From: Armatimonadota bacterium | GTDB taxonomy: Bacteria; Armatimonadota; Armatimonadia; Armatimonadales; Armatimonadaceae | NCBI GenBank assembly: GCA_026392155.1 | Contig: JAPLCP010000132.1 | Coordinates: forward strand, 1-34,863 | Reading direction: 5' to 3' | DNA: 34,863 nucleotides | Shown here: in pieces, positions 22,604-31,300 of the stretch | Layout: every line of letters begins with the position of its first letter | Position numbering within the stretch: position 1 is the first letter of the stretch | Notes under the pieces: model-generated | The model's input: the letters and a program-made list of their open reading frames with translations, nothing else | What the model was told of the DNA's origin: nothing | The model's database searches: none | Translations under genes and position numbers: made by a program

Positions 22604-23619
22604 AAACCCGCCACGCGGCACTCCTCCTGGTAAGTGTCACGTGTTTGGGCTGTCGTACCGCACAGCCCGGCTGGCATCGGGAGTTTGTCCCTGCTCTGGA
22701 GGGAAGCCGCGAAATATCCGGCTGGCTCTCGCAGGATACTGTTGTGATACGCGACAAAGACTCCCGCGAGCGTGCCGTCTCGCCCACAGGCCGTTCCGCG
22801 CCGTCGCTGCCTACGCTCCCACCACTGGGTGGCCCTGAACCCGCTCCTAACCGCTGCTTTCTCTCCCGCTCTCTGGCCTATCCCTCGCCCGACGGCAAGT
22901 GGCTTCTCTACTGGGAGCAAGAGCTTCAAACGGGCACCGACACCACAACACCCACTGGTGAGCGCTGGCGGCTGGTGAGCCGACGCGGTGAGAAGACTCG
23001 CCTCTGGCCGCCCGATGGCAAGCTCTCCCGCAAGCCACAGCCCACCCTCTATATGTGGCACCCCGAAGTGCTCTGGCTCCCTGATAGCTCTGGCTGGTCG
23101 GTGCTTCGTAGCGCCTCGGGGCCAGCGGAGCTCTATCGTGTGAGCACAGTAGAGAAAGGCTCTCAGCAGCTTCCGCTGCCTGAAAAAGAGGTAGACACAC
23201 TACTGGGACAGCGGCGTGATGGTACCTGGCTCTGGCTCCCGGAAGGCTCCAATGGAAGTCAGCGCCTCCATTTCCTCACGACCAACGCGTCCACTCCTCT
23301 CCCCCTGAGCATCCCCGGTGACCTCAGTGCGGCACTGAGCTGGCCCTACACCTTGAGCACCGCCACAGATACTCTGGCGATCACAGTGAGCCGACGAGCA
23401 GCGCTTTGGAACAAGTTCCTTAAACAAGAGGAAATCACCGAGATCGGGCTATTCCCACTCTCTGGTGGAGTGCCTCTCTTCCTAACTTTCCCAGATAAAA
23501 TCGTCTGGGTGCAATCGCTCCACTGGTCGCCTGATGGCAAGCGCCTGCTCTGCCTAATCAATGCACAGACCACCCCCAACGCTCCCATGGTGAGCAAAGC
23601 CTATCTGTTCAGACGATAA
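22600..23619 (+). CDS. Putative lipoprotein with PD40-like repeats
   Basis: The 339-residue protein starts at ATG 22600, overlapping the DUF4058 stop by 4 bp. The N-terminus KTRHAALLLVSVTCLGC is a signal peptide. C18 is a possible lipidation site, although Cys at -3 is not canonical. PD40-like blades are seen at YPSPDGKWLLYWEQE, VLWLPDSSGWSVL and LHWSPDGKRLLCLINA. It resembles a degenerate beta-propeller. Function unknown; coupling with DUF4058 is the only context. Confidence 0.72.
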   Translation: MKTRHAALLLVSVTCLGCRTAQPGWHREFVPALEGSREISGWLSQDTVVIRDKDSRERAVSPTGRSAPSLPTLPPLGGPEPAPNRCFLSRSLAYPSPDGKWLLYWEQELQTGTDTTTPTGERWRLVSRRGEKTRLWPPDGKLSRKPQPTLYMWHPEVLWLPDSSGWSVLRSASGPAELYRVSTVEKGSQQLPLPEKEVDTLLGQRRDGTWLWLPEGSNGSQRLHFLTTNASTPLPLSIPGDLSAALSWPYTLSTATDTLAITVSRRAALWNKFLKQEEITEIGLFPLSGGVPLFLTFPDKIVWVQSLHWSPDGKRLLCLINAQTTPNAPMVSKAYLFRR

Positions 23620-23627
23620 ATGAAACC

Positions 23628-23859
23628 ATGCAACAACAGAAACGCACCTGGCTCTCTCTGTTAGAGATCTTTGCTTCGATGGTCTGCCTATGTTCGGCAG
23701 ACACAGGGCATCGGTATTGGGATGTTGCTGATCGCCCTACTGGGCTTCTTGCGCCTGAGAATGCTCTCCCAGTGGCTCCACGTCCTGCTGAGCGTAGAGC
23801 TTCCACGGATATATCTCGGGGCCGAGGCGGCAGGGTATGGAGAAATGGAATGCCCTTAG
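23628..23859 (+). pseudogene. Possible frameshifted remnant of a small membrane protein
   Basis: No intact gene is convincing between 23619 and 23912. One frame starts MQQQKRTWLSLLEIFASM at 23628. The next frame, from about 23671, reads QTQGIGIGMLLIALLGFLRLRMLSQWLHVLL, a good TM segment, then LPRIYLGAEAAGYGEME. The third frame continues with LSGILILGGRLGAAVER before the oxidoreductase. Coding-like sequence passing through three frames suggests indels in a former membrane-protein gene. An alternative is chance. Sequencing error cannot be excluded. Confidence 0.28.
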
Positions 23860-23911
23860 CGGGATATTAATTTTGGGAGGAAGATTAGGGGCGGCTGTCG
23901 AACGAAGCGAT

Positions 23912-25174
23912 ATGGACTCAATGAAGCGTGTGGACTCATTTGCGACGATCTTTCCACAGAACCCCAAAGGGGCGAACGAGAAAATTATCTACGGGCACAT
24001 CGGGGTGGGCGGTATGGGCAGCAGCCATATCGTCGCCGACTCGTGCGCGGCGATCTGTGATGTGGATGCAAATCACCTGAAGAGTGCGGCGGCCAAGGTG
24101 AAAGGCTCGCCGTTTCTCACCGACGACTACCGCCGGTTGCTGGAGCGCAAGGACATTGATGCGGTCACGATTGGCACGCCGGATCACTGGCACGCCCTAA
24201 TGACCGTGCATGCCTGCCAGGCAGGCAAAGATGTCTACTCCGAAAAACCGACCTGTAAGACGATCGAAGAAGGCCGCGCGATGATCGAGGCGGCGCGGCG
24301 CTACAAGAGAGTGGTGCAGATCGGCTCACAGGGGCGCTCCAACCCCGGTGCCGCGATGGCCTACGACTACATCCGCAATGGGCAGCTCGGCACGGTCAAA
24401 GAGGTGATGGTCTGGCATCCCAATAACTTCGTGGACAAAAATAGCTTTGGCAAGGAAGGCCCGCCGCCCCCTGAGCTTAACTGGGAGATGTGGCTCGGTC
24501 CGATTGCCTGGCGACCCTATAATCCCGATATTGTCCACTTTAACTTCCGCTGGCTCATGGACTCGGGTGGCGGCTTTATCCGAGATCGCGGCAATCACGT
24601 CCTCTCGGTGGTCATGTGGTGCCTGAACCAGGACGGCTGGGATTCCCCCGTGACGGTCGAGGCGACAGGCCAGACCAACCCCAACTCGGTGTACGATGCG
24701 CCGCTGACCATGCAAGTGAAGTGGGAGTTCTCTAACCCCAAGTGGACCATGACCTGGGATCAGCCCGGAGTCGCTCCCGAGCGCTTCGAGGGGCCGTGGG
24801 GTGCGCTCTACAAAGGGGATAAAGACGATCTCATCGTGCTGGGAGGCGACGGTGGGTGCACCACAGAAGAGAAAGCGCGCTTCTACAAGCCCCCCACAGG
24901 CGGCGTCAAAGCCTTTATGGAGCCCGAAGATACGGATCCGACCGAGCGCCACCGACGGAACTGGCGGCGCTGCATCCGAACCCGTGAGAAACCCGTCATG
25001 GACGTAGAAATTGGGGTAAAAGTGATCGTCCTGCCCATTATCGCCAATATCGCCTATGTTCTAGGCCGTAAGCTCACCTACGACCCCCAAAAATGGAAGT
25101 TCATCGGCGATGACGAGGCCAATAAGCTCCTCTACGAACCGTACCGTGCGCCCTGGAGCCTCAAAGGAGTCTGA
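23912..25174 (+). CDS. Gfo/Idh/MocA-family oxidoreductase
   Basis: The protein has about 420 residues. The Rossmann motif GHIGVGGMGSSH is followed by GTPDHWHALM, the conserved YSEKPTCKT (EKP) and VQIGSQGRSNP. The substrate domain carries GGGFIRDRGNHVLSVVMWCL. The subgroup with HxxW/DHWH features is abundant in Planctomycetota and Armatimonadota and acts on sugars or glycosides. The start is uncertain: ATG 23912 or 23921 are chosen, since the frame remains open to 23837 but that part belongs to doubtful sequence. A GGAGGAA at about 23876-23882 has no start codon at the right distance. It is followed after 7 nt by a HEAT-like gene. Confidence 0.85.
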   Translation: MDSMKRVDSFATIFPQNPKGANEKIIYGHIGVGGMGSSHIVADSCAAICDVDANHLKSAAAKVKGSPFLTDDYRRLLERKDIDAVTIGTPDHWHALMTVHACQAGKDVYSEKPTCKTIEEGRAMIEAARRYKRVVQIGSQGRSNPGAAMAYDYIRNGQLGTVKEVMVWHPNNFVDKNSFGKEGPPPPELNWEMWLGPIAWRPYNPDIVHFNFRWLMDSGGGFIRDRGNHVLSVVMWCLNQDGWDSPVTVEATGQTNPNSVYDAPLTMQVKWEFSNPKWTMTWDQPGVAPERFEGPWGALYKGDKDDLIVLGGDGGCTTEEKARFYKPPTGGVKAFMEPEDTDPTERHRRNWRRCIRTREKPVMDVEIGVKVIVLPIIANIAYVLGRKLTYDPQKWKFIGDDEANKLLYEPYRAPWSLKGV

Positions 25175-25181
25175 TAAAGAT

Positions 25182-25505
25182 ATGCGTGAAACCCTTCTCT
25201 CACTCGCCGATACGATGAGTGGCTCCGATCGGGTCAAGGCCAAGGCTGCCAAGGCAATCATGGCCCAGCAGGTGCACGCCGCCTGCGCTCCTGGTGGAAG
25301 CGCAAAACTGCGTGCGGAGCTGCTCCGCGAGCTCATGGCCATTCTCGTCAGCAAGCGCCCGCGCCTTGTGCGCGCCCATGCCATCGAGCTGATTGGCTTT
25401 CTTGGTAGCAAGAGCGATGATAAAGCACTCGCCCGCTTCGCCGCAGACCCCGAGCTGAAAGACAATATCAAGATGGCCCGCGAGCGGCTACAGCGCGGGA
25501 GCTAA
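25182..25505 (+). CDS. Small all-helical HEAT-like protein
   Basis: The 107-residue protein starts at ATG 25182, with AAAGGAGT about 10 nt upstream, spanning the stop of the oxidoreductase gene. It is made of helices with HEAT-type spacing (GSDRVKAKAAKAIMAQQV; RPRLVRAHAIELIGFLGSKSDDKALARFAADPELKDNI, in two helices per repeat). There is no signal peptide or catalytic motif. Being 7 nt after the oxidoreductase gene, it is probably cotranscribed and may bind that enzyme; this is inference. Confidence 0.72.
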   Translation: MRETLLSLADTMSGSDRVKAKAAKAIMAQQVHAACAPGGSAKLRAELLRELMAILVSKRPRLVRAHAIELIGFLGSKSDDKALARFAADPELKDNIKMARERLQRGS

Positions 25506-25512
25506 AAAGCCC

Positions 25513-25564
25513 GAGAAACTCAGGCAGGCGGCGATACAATAGGAACATGCTGCCCGAGTTTCTC
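25513..25564. promoter_or_regulatory. 15-nt inverted repeat enclosing the pgl -10 box and start codon
   Basis: The arms 25513-25527 (GAGAAACTCAGGCAG) and 25550-25564 (CTGCCCGAGTTTCTC) are complementary with one mismatch. The 22-nt centre holds TACAAT (25535-25540) and, 6 nt later, the pgl ATG (25547). It may be an operator pair or the terminator of the HEAT-like gene. Confidence 0.55.
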
Positions 25565-26245
25565 ACTTTCCCTGATCCCGATGCTGTCGCTGCCGAGGCT
25601 GCAACGCGTTTTCTCACTCTTGCCAAGGCCGCAATCGCCGAGCGCGGACAGTTCGTGGTGGCGCTGGCAGGTGGCTCAACGCCTGAGCGACTCTACAAGC
25701 TCCTGGCCACGCGAGAGCTAGACTGGGAAAAGATCTCTGTTTTCTTCTCCGATGATCGGTTTCTCTCCCCGGCGAGCCGTTTTAGCAATGCTGGGCTCGC
25801 GCTCCGCCTGCTTCCCCTAAGTCCCAAGCTGACCTTCCCGGTGCCTGCCGAGACGACGCTGGACGCGGCGGAGTGCGCCGCAGAGTATGAGCGAGAGCTG
25901 CTAGCAGCACTGGGGCCCGAGCCGTGCTTCGATCTTGTTCTCCTGGGCATGGGCGACGATGGCCACACGGCATCGCTCTTTCCAGGAAAACCGGCGCTGA
26001 CGGCAACGAGCTGGGTGACGCACTCGACGCCGGGAGTCTTGCCGCCACCGGTGGATCGTGTGACGTTCACTTTTGCGCTGATCAACGCTGCACGAAATGT
26101 GCTGTTTCTGGTGACCGGGGCGAATAAGAGAGAAAAAGTCGCACGGTGGCGAGCAGGTGTGGGAAGTGTCCATACGCTTCCGGTGCTCGGTGTTGCGCCC
26201 ACGGAGGGCACACTCACGGTGCTTCTCGACGAGGCAGCGGGCTAA
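25547..26245 (+). CDS. pgl: 6-phosphogluconolactonase (Pgl/DevB type)
   Basis: This 232-residue protein hydrolyses 6-phosphogluconolactone in the oxidative pentose-phosphate pathway. NagB/RpiA-like motifs are clear: VVALAGGSTPERLYKLL, VFFSDDRFL, LVLLGMGDDGHTASLFPG and a C-terminal LFLVTGANKREKVARW. Length is typical. TACAAT lies 6 nt before the ATG, and AGGA in between is too close to be a good Shine-Dalgarno. The stop TAA shares its last base with the start of the next gene (TAATG). No glucose-6-phosphate dehydrogenase is nearby. Confidence 0.93.
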   Translation: MLPEFLTFPDPDAVAAEAATRFLTLAKAAIAERGQFVVALAGGSTPERLYKLLATRELDWEKISVFFSDDRFLSPASRFSNAGLALRLLPLSPKLTFPVPAETTLDAAECAAEYERELLAALGPEPCFDLVLLGMGDDGHTASLFPGKPALTATSWVTHSTPGVLPPPVDRVTFTFALINAARNVLFLVTGANKREKVARWRAGVGSVHTLPVLGVAPTEGTLTVLLDEAAG

Positions 26246-26844
26246 TGCGACGTGGGGGGAAGATCAATCGCCTGGGCATTGACATGGAGCGGGTGCTGGG
26301 TGGACGTGAGATGCTGCGCAAGCTCAAGGAGCACACTGCCCCGATAGTCTGGGCAGAGGTGGTCGGGGAGCAGCTTGCGGCGGCGACAGAGGTTCTGGGG
26401 GTAAGTGGGGGTGTCCTGCGCGTCTCCGCGAAGTCGTCGGTGTGGGCCAATGAGCTGACGTTCTACAAGACCGATATTCTCAAGCGCCTCAACGCCAAGC
26501 TCGGCGCGCCTCGGGCCTATGTCATCACCGACATTCACTTTCAGAGCCGTGGGGTCAAGAAAAGCGCGGACGAGAGTAAGACGCTAGAGCCCGAGGTCGA
26601 GATTGACTCCATCGAACTCTCCGTGCGCGAGCGCCAGCAGATCGAGGAGAGTATCTACATGATCAAAGACCCCGACCTGCGCGAGCGCCTACGCAAGACA
26701 CGTTTCTCTGAGGTGCGCCTGCGGAACTGGCGGCTGGACAATGGCTGGGCTCCCTGCCTGCACTGTGGTGAGCTGGTGGCCCCGTTTCTCGGTGGCAATG
26801 GCATGAGCTGCCCCCGCTGCCGCCTGCTGGGCGATAAGGGCTAA
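26245..26844 (+). CDS. dciA: DciA/DUF721-family protein with C-terminal zinc ribbon
   Basis: The 199-residue protein starts at ATG 26245 (TAATG overlap with pgl). Residues about 5-95 match DUF721/DciA: LGIDMERVLGGREMLRKLKEHTAPIVWAEVVGEQLA (in pieces), GGVLRVSAKSSVWANELTFYKTDILKRLNAKLG. DciA loads the replicative helicase DnaB in bacteria without DnaC/DnaI. Unusually, an acidic linker and helix are followed by a four-cysteine ribbon, CLHCGE ... CPRCRLLG (about 172-193), absent from most DciA proteins of 100-150 residues. Cotranscribed with comEC, linking it to DNA handling. Confidence 0.8.
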   Translation: MRRGGKINRLGIDMERVLGGREMLRKLKEHTAPIVWAEVVGEQLAAATEVLGVSGGVLRVSAKSSVWANELTFYKTDILKRLNAKLGAPRAYVITDIHFQSRGVKKSADESKTLEPEVEIDSIELSVRERQQIEESIYMIKDPDLRERLRKTRFSEVRLRNWRLDNGWAPCLHCGELVAPFLGGNGMSCPRCRLLGDKG

Positions 26845-26848
26845 GCGG

Positions 26849-28333
26849 GTGCGAGTGCGCCCCCTCTTCACGGCCCTGGCACTTGTGGTAGCAGGGATTC
26901 TTACCGCCTCGCTACTTCCTGAGGAGCCACGACTCTTCGAAACCCTCGCCCTCGTCAGCGCTCTTGCGGGGATCGCGCTTCTGCGCCGTCCGGCTCTGGC
27001 CACAACACTCTTACTTCTGCCCTTCCTGTTTTTCTCCCTCGCCCAAACCCAGCGGGTGCTCCCGCCCGATGCGCTGACACAGCTCGCGGGGCGCTACCAA
27101 ATCCTGAGTGGGCGCGTGGAGACAGCGCCAGAGCCGACGCGCCAAGGGGGCTTGCGTTTCATCTTGGCAAACCCGCAAGGCCAGACCCAGGTCACGACGC
27201 GCACGGCTCTCCCACTCCACCGTGGAGATCAAGTCATCGTGCACGGTCGCTTGGAGCTTCCGCCCCGCGCCACCAACCCCGGCGAGTTCGACTACCGCGC
27301 CTATCTCCAGCGTCACGGGATTCACACGGTGCTCTATGCCAACCGGGTCGAGACGCAGCTTCTGCTACGCCGCGCCACACCGGCCGAGCGGCTCCGCGTG
27401 ACGATCCGAGAAGCCTGCTATGCTCATCTCGCGCCGGAGAGTGCGGGGCTGCTCTCCGGCCTGCTCGTCTCCGACCGTAGCCAGCTTCCCGCCAGCCTGC
27501 AAGATGCCTTTGCACGCACCGGCACGATCCACATTCTCTCGACTTCGGGGCTCCATCTGAGCGTCTTTGCCGCTGTTCTCGTGGCGCTCTTTGGCCGAGG
27601 AAAGCCGCTCCCGACCCTTCTGGCGCTGGCACTGCTCTGGATCTACGCGCTAGCGGCAGGGACGGGCGGGGCGGTGATGCGCTCTGCTGTCATGACCACA
27701 GTGATGCTCCTCGCCCCGCTTCTCAAGCGTGAGGCAGAGCCGCTCCACACCCTCGCCTTCGCCGCGATCCTCATCCTCCTCCCCGAGCCCCTCGCCCTCT
27801 ACGATCCCGGCACGCAGCTCTCGTTTGCCACGGTCGCCACGCTTGTCGCCTGGGCAAGGCCGCTCGAAAATCTCCTCTGGCCGTGGGAGCCTGACCAGCG
27901 CCCCCTCACGCGGTTCTTCCGCGCCTGCACCATCGGCCTGCTGATCGGCGTCCTCGCGCAAGTCGGCTCCGTGCCCCTCGTGGCCTACCACTACAATCTC
28001 TTTTCCTGGGTCGCCCCCCTCGCCAACCTGCCCATCGCCGCCCTCGCCGAGCTGCTTTTACTTACGGGCCTCGCCGCCGTCGCGCTTCCGTTTCTCGCAC
28101 CGCTCTGGTGGCTTATTGGCCTAGGACTCACGCTCCTCAAAACCCTCGCGCTCGCCTTCGCCGCCCTCCCCTACGCCGCGCTCTCCGTCGCCTCGCCCCC
28201 CGCCGAGCTGGTCGTCCTCTGGTATGCGCTCTTGCTACTCCCTGCCCCCTATGTTCGCGTTCGCCTCAACCGCAAGCGGTTTCGGAGAAATGACTTTGGG
28301 TCTGCGGCAGGAAATGGCATGCTTCTGCCATAA
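26849..28333 (+). CDS. comEC: ComEC/Rec2-family DNA-uptake channel lacking the metallo-beta-lactamase domain
   Basis: This 494-residue membrane protein starts at GTG 26849 with AAGGG about 9 nt upstream. Two N-terminal helices precede a DUF4131-like OB domain (about 70-170, with GRVETAPEP, GDQVIVHGRLELPPRATNPGEFDYRAYL in segments). The competence domain follows: AGLLSGLLVSDRSQLP, HILSTSGLHLSVFAAVL, then many hydrophobic helices. Full ComEC proteins have roughly 700-800 residues with a C-terminal nuclease-like metallo-beta-lactamase domain; that part is missing here. It may be encoded elsewhere or be absent. Its stop overlaps the -10 box of the following cytochrome gene. Confidence 0.88.
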   Translation: MRVRPLFTALALVVAGILTASLLPEEPRLFETLALVSALAGIALLRRPALATTLLLLPFLFFSLAQTQRVLPPDALTQLAGRYQILSGRVETAPEPTRQGGLRFILANPQGQTQVTTRTALPLHRGDQVIVHGRLELPPRATNPGEFDYRAYLQRHGIHTVLYANRVETQLLLRRATPAERLRVTIREACYAHLAPESAGLLSGLLVSDRSQLPASLQDAFARTGTIHILSTSGLHLSVFAAVLVALFGRGKPLPTLLALALLWIYALAAGTGGAVMRSAVMTTVMLLAPLLKREAEPLHTLAFAAILILLPEPLALYDPGTQLSFATVATLVAWARPLENLLWPWEPDQRPLTRFFRACTIGLLIGVLAQVGSVPLVAYHYNLFSWVAPLANLPIAALAELLLLTGLAAVALPFLAPLWWLIGLGLTLLKTLALAFAALPYAALSVASPPAELVVLWYALLLLPAPYVRVRLNRKRFRRNDFGSAAGNGMLLP

Positions 28334-28334
28334 T
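28329..28334 (+). promoter_or_regulatory. -10 box of the PSCyt/DUF1501 operon
   Basis: CATAAT, overlapping the comEC stop codon, ends 9 nt before the ATG at 28344. GCCATAAT followed by 9 nt is the same arrangement seen at 12161-12178. No -35 match was found. Confidence 0.4.
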
Positions 28335-28343
28335 GAAGCAATC

Positions 28344-31300
28344 ATGACTGAAACACGTCCGCTCCGTGGCGCTCTCCTCGCGCTGACATCCCTCGCCGTC
28401 GCTGGTGCCGCTCTGTTGCCCGCACGGTCGTCCAGTCAGATCAAGGCACCCACCGCCCAAGGCCCCGACTTCGCCAAGGAGATCCAGCCCCTCCTGCGCG
28501 CCAAGTGTATGCCGTGCCATGGCGACATCCAAGCCGCAGGCGGGCTGAAGCTGACCCAGCTCAAGAGTGCCATGGCAGGCGGGAGCAGCGGGGCGCGCGG
28601 CCTCGTGCCGCACGACCCCGATGCCAGTGCGGTCATCCAACGTGTCTCCACCACCGACACCGATCTGATCATGCCGCCCAAGACCAGCGGCAAGACCCCG
28701 CTGACGCCCACCGAGGTGGCAACCCTGCGTAGCTGGATTCAGTCCGGCCCCTCCTGGCCCGAGGCGAGCGCCGCGACGCCCACCGGGGACACGCACTGGT
28801 CGCTCTTGCCGATCAAGAAGCCCGCACTCCCCGCAGGCAAGGCAACGCACCCCGTGGATCGTTTTCTGGAGGCGCGCCTCGCGGCCAAAAAGCTGGGGTT
28901 CTCGCCCGAGGCCGATAAGCGTACCCTGATCCGCCGCATCACGTTCGATCTCATAGGCCTCCCACCCACTGAGGCGGAGATCGCCGCCTTTATCAATGAC
29001 AAGGCGCCGGGGGCTTATGAGCGCGTCGTGGATCGGCTACTGGCATCGCCGCGCTATGGCGAGCGCTGGGCCCGCCACTGGCTCGATACCATCCACTACG
29101 CCGACTCCCACGGCTCTGAGCACGATATGGGCCGTAAAAACGCTTGGCCGTTCCGCGACTATGTCATACAGACGTTTAACAGCGATGTCCCCTACGCCCG
29201 CTTCGTGCGCGAGCAGCTGGCCGCCGACGCCCTCTACCCTGATCGCCCGGACCTCACCCCCGCCCTGGGCTACCTGAGCGCCGGCAACTTCGACCTGAGC
29301 GCCTACTACACCGCCCCCGTCCCGTTCCAGATCCTCGACCGCGACGATATGGTCAATCAGGCGATGTCCACTTTTGTCAGCACCACCGCCAACTGCGCGC
29401 GATGCCACGACCACAAGTTCGACCCCGTCCCCACCTCCGACTACTGGTCGCTGCAGGCCGTGTTCGCAGGGGTCATCAAGGGCGATGTCACCTACGACGA
29501 GAAGCCCGATATCGCGGAGCAGCGCGCCAAGTGGAACAAGCTGAAGGAAGTCGCCGACAGCAAGAATGCCACACGGATCCTGGCCACCGAGCACAAACCG
29601 GTGGTGGATGCCTTCGTGTCGGCACTGCAGGGCTTTGCCGGCTGGAAGCCGCTGCGCGTGACCAAGGCCAGGAGCACGGGTGGGGCGACGTTCGCCCTCA
29701 CCGACGATGGCCGCGTCGCGGTGAGTGGCCCTCGCCCGGCCAAGGACACCTACACACTCCTCGTTAACCCTGGCGCCGGGCGCATCGGTGCCCTGCGAGT
29801 AGATGCGCTGGCATCGCCTGACCTACCTAAGGGCGGTCCCGGCCGCGCCGATGACGGTGGCTACCTGCTCCACGAGCTCACCGTCGAGATCGTTCGTGCA
29901 GGCGGCAAGCGCGAGAAGGCAAAGATTGTCCGGGCCAGCGCCGATTATGCCCAGCCCAAAGGGGATGCTGTAGGAGCGGCCGACGGCAACTCCGGCTCCG
30001 CCTGGGGCATCGGGTCTGAGGTTGGCAAGGATCACCACCTCGTGCTGGCCTTCGCGGAACCCCTCGAACTCGCCGATAATGACACGCTTGAGGTGGTTCT
30101 TGAGCAAAACGACGGTGCTGCCCACGTGCTAGGACGATTCCGTTTGAGTGTCGCCGACGCCCCCCGTGCGACTCTCTGCGCCGTGCCCCCAAAAATGGCC
30201 GAGCTCCTGAAGGCACCTGCACAAGACCAAGCCGCCCGTGTGGAGCTCGCCACGTTCGCGCTACGGGAAACGGCCGCTGACGGGATCGCATCCCTCCCCC
30301 CGCTCAAGCGTGTCTACGTCGCCGCAAAAGCCGCTGATGTGGCCGATGTCGGTTTCGTCAAGATCGACAAGCCCCGGGAAATCCATGTGCTGGAGCGGGG
30401 CGAGATGAGCCGCCCCAAGCAGCTGGTCGGGCCCGGAGCACTCTCGGTGCTCCCGGAGCTTGGGCTCTACTTCAAGCGCCGTGACATGACCCAAGAGAGC
30501 CAGCGCCGCGCCGCGCTCGCGGAGTGGGTCGTGGACCGTCGCAACCCTCTCACCTGGCGCAGCATTGTCAACCGTGTCTGGCACTACCACTTTGGCAAGG
30601 GCATTGTCGACACGCCCGGCGACTTCGGCCGCATGGGTGGCGCACCGAGCCACCCCGAGCTGCTCGACTATCTGGCGGCGTGGTTCAAGGACGATGCACA
30701 GGGGTCGTTCAAGAAGCTGCACCGGCTACTGGTGACAAGCCAAGCCTACAAGCAGAGCTCAGCCAGCCGCCCCGAGGCAACCAAACACGACTCCGACAAC
30801 CGGCTACTCTGGCGAGCCAATCGCCTCCGTTTAGATGCCGATCAGTACCGGGACGCCACGCTCCAGACCGCCGGGCGGCTCGACTTCACCATGGGCGGAC
30901 CGGGCGTGAATCATTTCAAGCAAGGCCCCGGGCCGCAGATGACGCCCGCCCTAGACTACGCCGCGTTCGACTGGGAGAGCCCCGCCGCCAACCGGCGCTC
31001 GGTCTACCGCACGGTCTGGCGCTCCATTCCTGACCCCTTCATGGACTCGCTGGACTTCCCCGACCTGACCCTGCTCTCCCCCACCCGGGGCACGAGCGTG
31101 TCGGCCCTGCAGGCCCTGACGCTCTACAACAACAACTTCGTGCTCTCGTGCGCCCAGTCCTTGGCGAAGCGTGTCGTGGCTGAGGGTGGCACTGCTGAGC
31201 GCCAGATCGAGCGGGCGGCGACTCTGGCGTGGGGCCGAGCCCTCACCGACAAAGAGCGGAAAGTGCTACAAACCATGGCGAGTTCCCATGGGCTTGAGGC

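Noticed and set aside
23837-23911. Extended N-terminus of the second Gfo/Idh protein
   Set aside because: The 25 added residues do not look like the family start and lie in doubtful, frame-hopping sequence; kept only as uncertainty on the start.
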